Of a stretch of 5,197 nucleotides of DNA, positions 3,988 through 5,197 are shown in pieces (the first letter of the stretch is position 1; each line of letters begins with the position of its first letter). The notes below the pieces were generated by a model, which saw nothing but the letters and a program-made list of their open reading frames with translations, made no database searches and was not told the DNA's origin. The translations under genes were made by a program, and so were the position numbers. This DNA is from Candidatus Intestinimonas stercorigallinarum (lineage in GTDB: Bacteria > Bacillota > Clostridia > Oscillospirales > Oscillospiraceae), in assembly GCA_019115345.1 (NCBI GenBank), contig DXDV01000006.1, positions 1 through 5,197 on the forward strand. The letters are read 5' to 3'.

Positions 3988-5197
3988 GTGCGCGTCAACG
4001 AAAATTTTGCCAAGCTGCCCGGCAGCTATCTCTTTTCCGAAATTGCCCGGAGGGTATCGGTTTACAGCGGGGAGCACCCCCAGGCCGACCTCATCCGCCT
4101 GGGCATCGGCGATGTGACCCTGCCCCTGGTCCCGGCGGTGCTGGAGGCCATGCACCGGGCGGTGGATGAGCAGGGGAAGGCGGAGACCTTCCGGGGCTAC
4201 GGCCCGGAGCAGGGCTGGCCTTTCCTCCGGGAGGCCATGGCCAAGTTTGATTTCCAGGCCCGGGGGGTGGACATCGCCCCCGAGGAGATCTTCATCAGCG
4301 ACGGCGCCAAGAGCGACTGCGGCAACATCGTGGACCTCTTCGGCAGCGGAAACCGGGTGGCGGTGTGCGACCCGGTGTACCCGGTGTACGTGGACTCCAA
4401 CGCCATGGCCGGCCGGGCGGGGGAGTACGACGCCGAGAGCGGCCGGTGGACGGGGCTCACCTACATGCCCTGCACGGCGGAGACCGGCTTCCTGCCCCAG
4501 ATTCCCCGGGAAAAGGTGGACCTCATCTACCTGTGCTTCCCCAACAACCCCACCGGCGGCGTGGCCGGCCGGGCGGAGCTCCAGACCTGGGTGGACTATG
4601 CCAACGACTGCGGGGCGGTGATCCTCTTTGACGCCGCCTATGAGGCCTTCATCACCCAGTCCGACATCCCCCACTCCATCTTCGAGATCCCCGGCGCCAA
4701 GACCTGCGCCATCGAGTTCCGCTCCTTCTCCAAGACCGCCGGCTTCACCGGCACCCGGTGCGCCGCCACCATCATCCCCAAGGAGCTGGTGCGGGACGGC
4801 ATGAGCCTGCGGGACATGTGGAACCGCCGCCAGTGCACCAAGTTCAACGGCGCGCCCTACATCGTGCAGCGGGGCGCCGAGGCCACCTACACCCAGGAGG
4901 GCCGGGCCCAGGTGATGGCCAACGTGGCCTATTACCTCAAGAATGCCGGCGTCATCCGGGAGGGCCTGGCCGCCGCCGGGCTCACCGTCTCCGGCGGCGT
5001 GGACTCCCCCTATGTCTGGGTCAAGACCCCGGCGGGGATGGGCTCCTGGGCCTTCTTCGACACCCTCCTCCATGAGGCCAACGTGGTCACCACCCCCGGC
5101 GCCGGCTTCGGCCCCAGCGGGGAGGGGTATATCCGCCTCACCGGCTTCGGCGTCGCCGAGGCCACAGTCCAGGCGGTGGAGCGTATTCGCAAGATCC
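3988..5197 (+). CDS. dapL: LL-diaminopimelate aminotransferase, 3' end cut by the window
   Basis: DapL is a PLP enzyme that converts tetrahydrodipicolinate plus glutamate into LL-diaminopimelate and 2-oxoglutarate in one step, bypassing the succinylase and acetylase branches. The 403 codons present have no stop. The family is about 410 residues, so only the last few are likely missing. The N-terminus NENFAKLPGSYLF is characteristic of DapL. Fold type I residues are all visible: FRGYGPEQG (68-76), the phosphate-binding GAKSD (106-110), Asn187 in FPNNPTGG, Asp215 and Tyr218 in FDAAYEAF, the Schiff-base Lys249 in SFSKTAGFTGTR, and Arg383 in GYIRLTG, which should grip the substrate carboxylate. 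It directly follows dapF, whose substrate it makes. Initiation is at GTG. A general class I aminotransferase is the only alternative, and the N-terminus and neighbour argue against it. Confidence 0.95.
   Translation, partial: MRVNENFAKLPGSYLFSEIARRVSVYSGEHPQADLIRLGIGDVTLPLVPAVLEAMHRAVDEQGKAETFRGYGPEQGWPFLREAMAKFDFQARGVDIAPEEIFISDGAKSDCGNIVDLFGSGNRVAVCDPVYPVYVDSNAMAGRAGEYDAESGRWTGLTYMPCTAETGFLPQIPREKVDLIYLCFPNNPTGGVAGRAELQTWVDYANDCGAVILFDAAYEAFITQSDIPHSIFEIPGAKTCAIEFRSFSKTAGFTGTRCAATIIPKELVRDGMSLRDMWNRRQCTKFNGAPYIVQRGAEATYTQEGRAQVMANVAYYLKNAGVIREGLAAAGLTVSGGVDSPYVWVKTPAGMGSWAFFDTLLHEANVVTTPGAGFGPSGEGYIRLTGFGVAEATVQAVERIRKI

Noticed and set aside
3082..5073. A 663-residue open frame on the minus strand opposite dapF and dapL
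   Set aside because: It has the same cause: it lies antisense to two genes with all catalytic motifs intact, its composition is repetitive, and no family is recognisable in it.

Overview
The window is about two-thirds G+C with strongly GC-biased third codon positions. It carries a Gram-positive type glutamine synthetase (GSI-alpha), an ANTAR-domain regulator and the aminotransferase (DapL) route to diaminopimelate. That combination fits a high-GC gut Clostridia lineage of the Oscillospiraceae / Flavonifractor-Intestinimonas kind. This is an inference from gene content and protein style, not a database result. All five genes lie on the + strand.

Layout. Positions 1-138 hold a perfect 10-bp palindromic hairpin (11-33), a good sigma-70 type promoter for the first gene (89-117) and a possible opposing promoter (45-73, minus). 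Positions 139-990 encode a cytosolic patatin-like acyl hydrolase with its own promoter. Positions 991-1217 are non-coding: a GC-rich hairpin that may end the patatin transcript, a near-consensus promoter (TTGACA-18-TATACT, 1078-1107) and a structured leader of about 100 nt. Then follow glnA (1218-2549), an ANTAR protein started at TTG (2586-3122), dapF (3184-3969) and dapL (3988-5197, GTG start, cut by the window edge a few codons before its expected end).

How the genes fit together. GlnA makes glutamine from glutamate and ammonia. The ANTAR protein directly downstream is of the kind that binds RNA hairpins and acts as an antiterminator, and a glnA-nitR pairing of this type is known in clostridia. 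DapL and DapF are consecutive enzymes: DapL transfers the amino group of glutamate onto tetrahydrodipicolinate to give LL-diaminopimelate, and DapF epimerises this to the meso form used for lysine and peptidoglycan. No convincing terminator or promoter was seen between glnA and dapL, so one nitrogen-responsive transcript of four genes is plausible, though the 61-nt gap before dapF leaves room for doubt.

The genes themselves belong to known families. The most interesting material is at the RNA level: a glnA leader with two mutually exclusive hairpins, an ANTAR protein whose receiver domain lacks the phosphoacceptor aspartate, and a nested hairpin that encloses the ribosome binding site of dapF. 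No mobile element, CRISPR array, tRNA or rRNA was seen.
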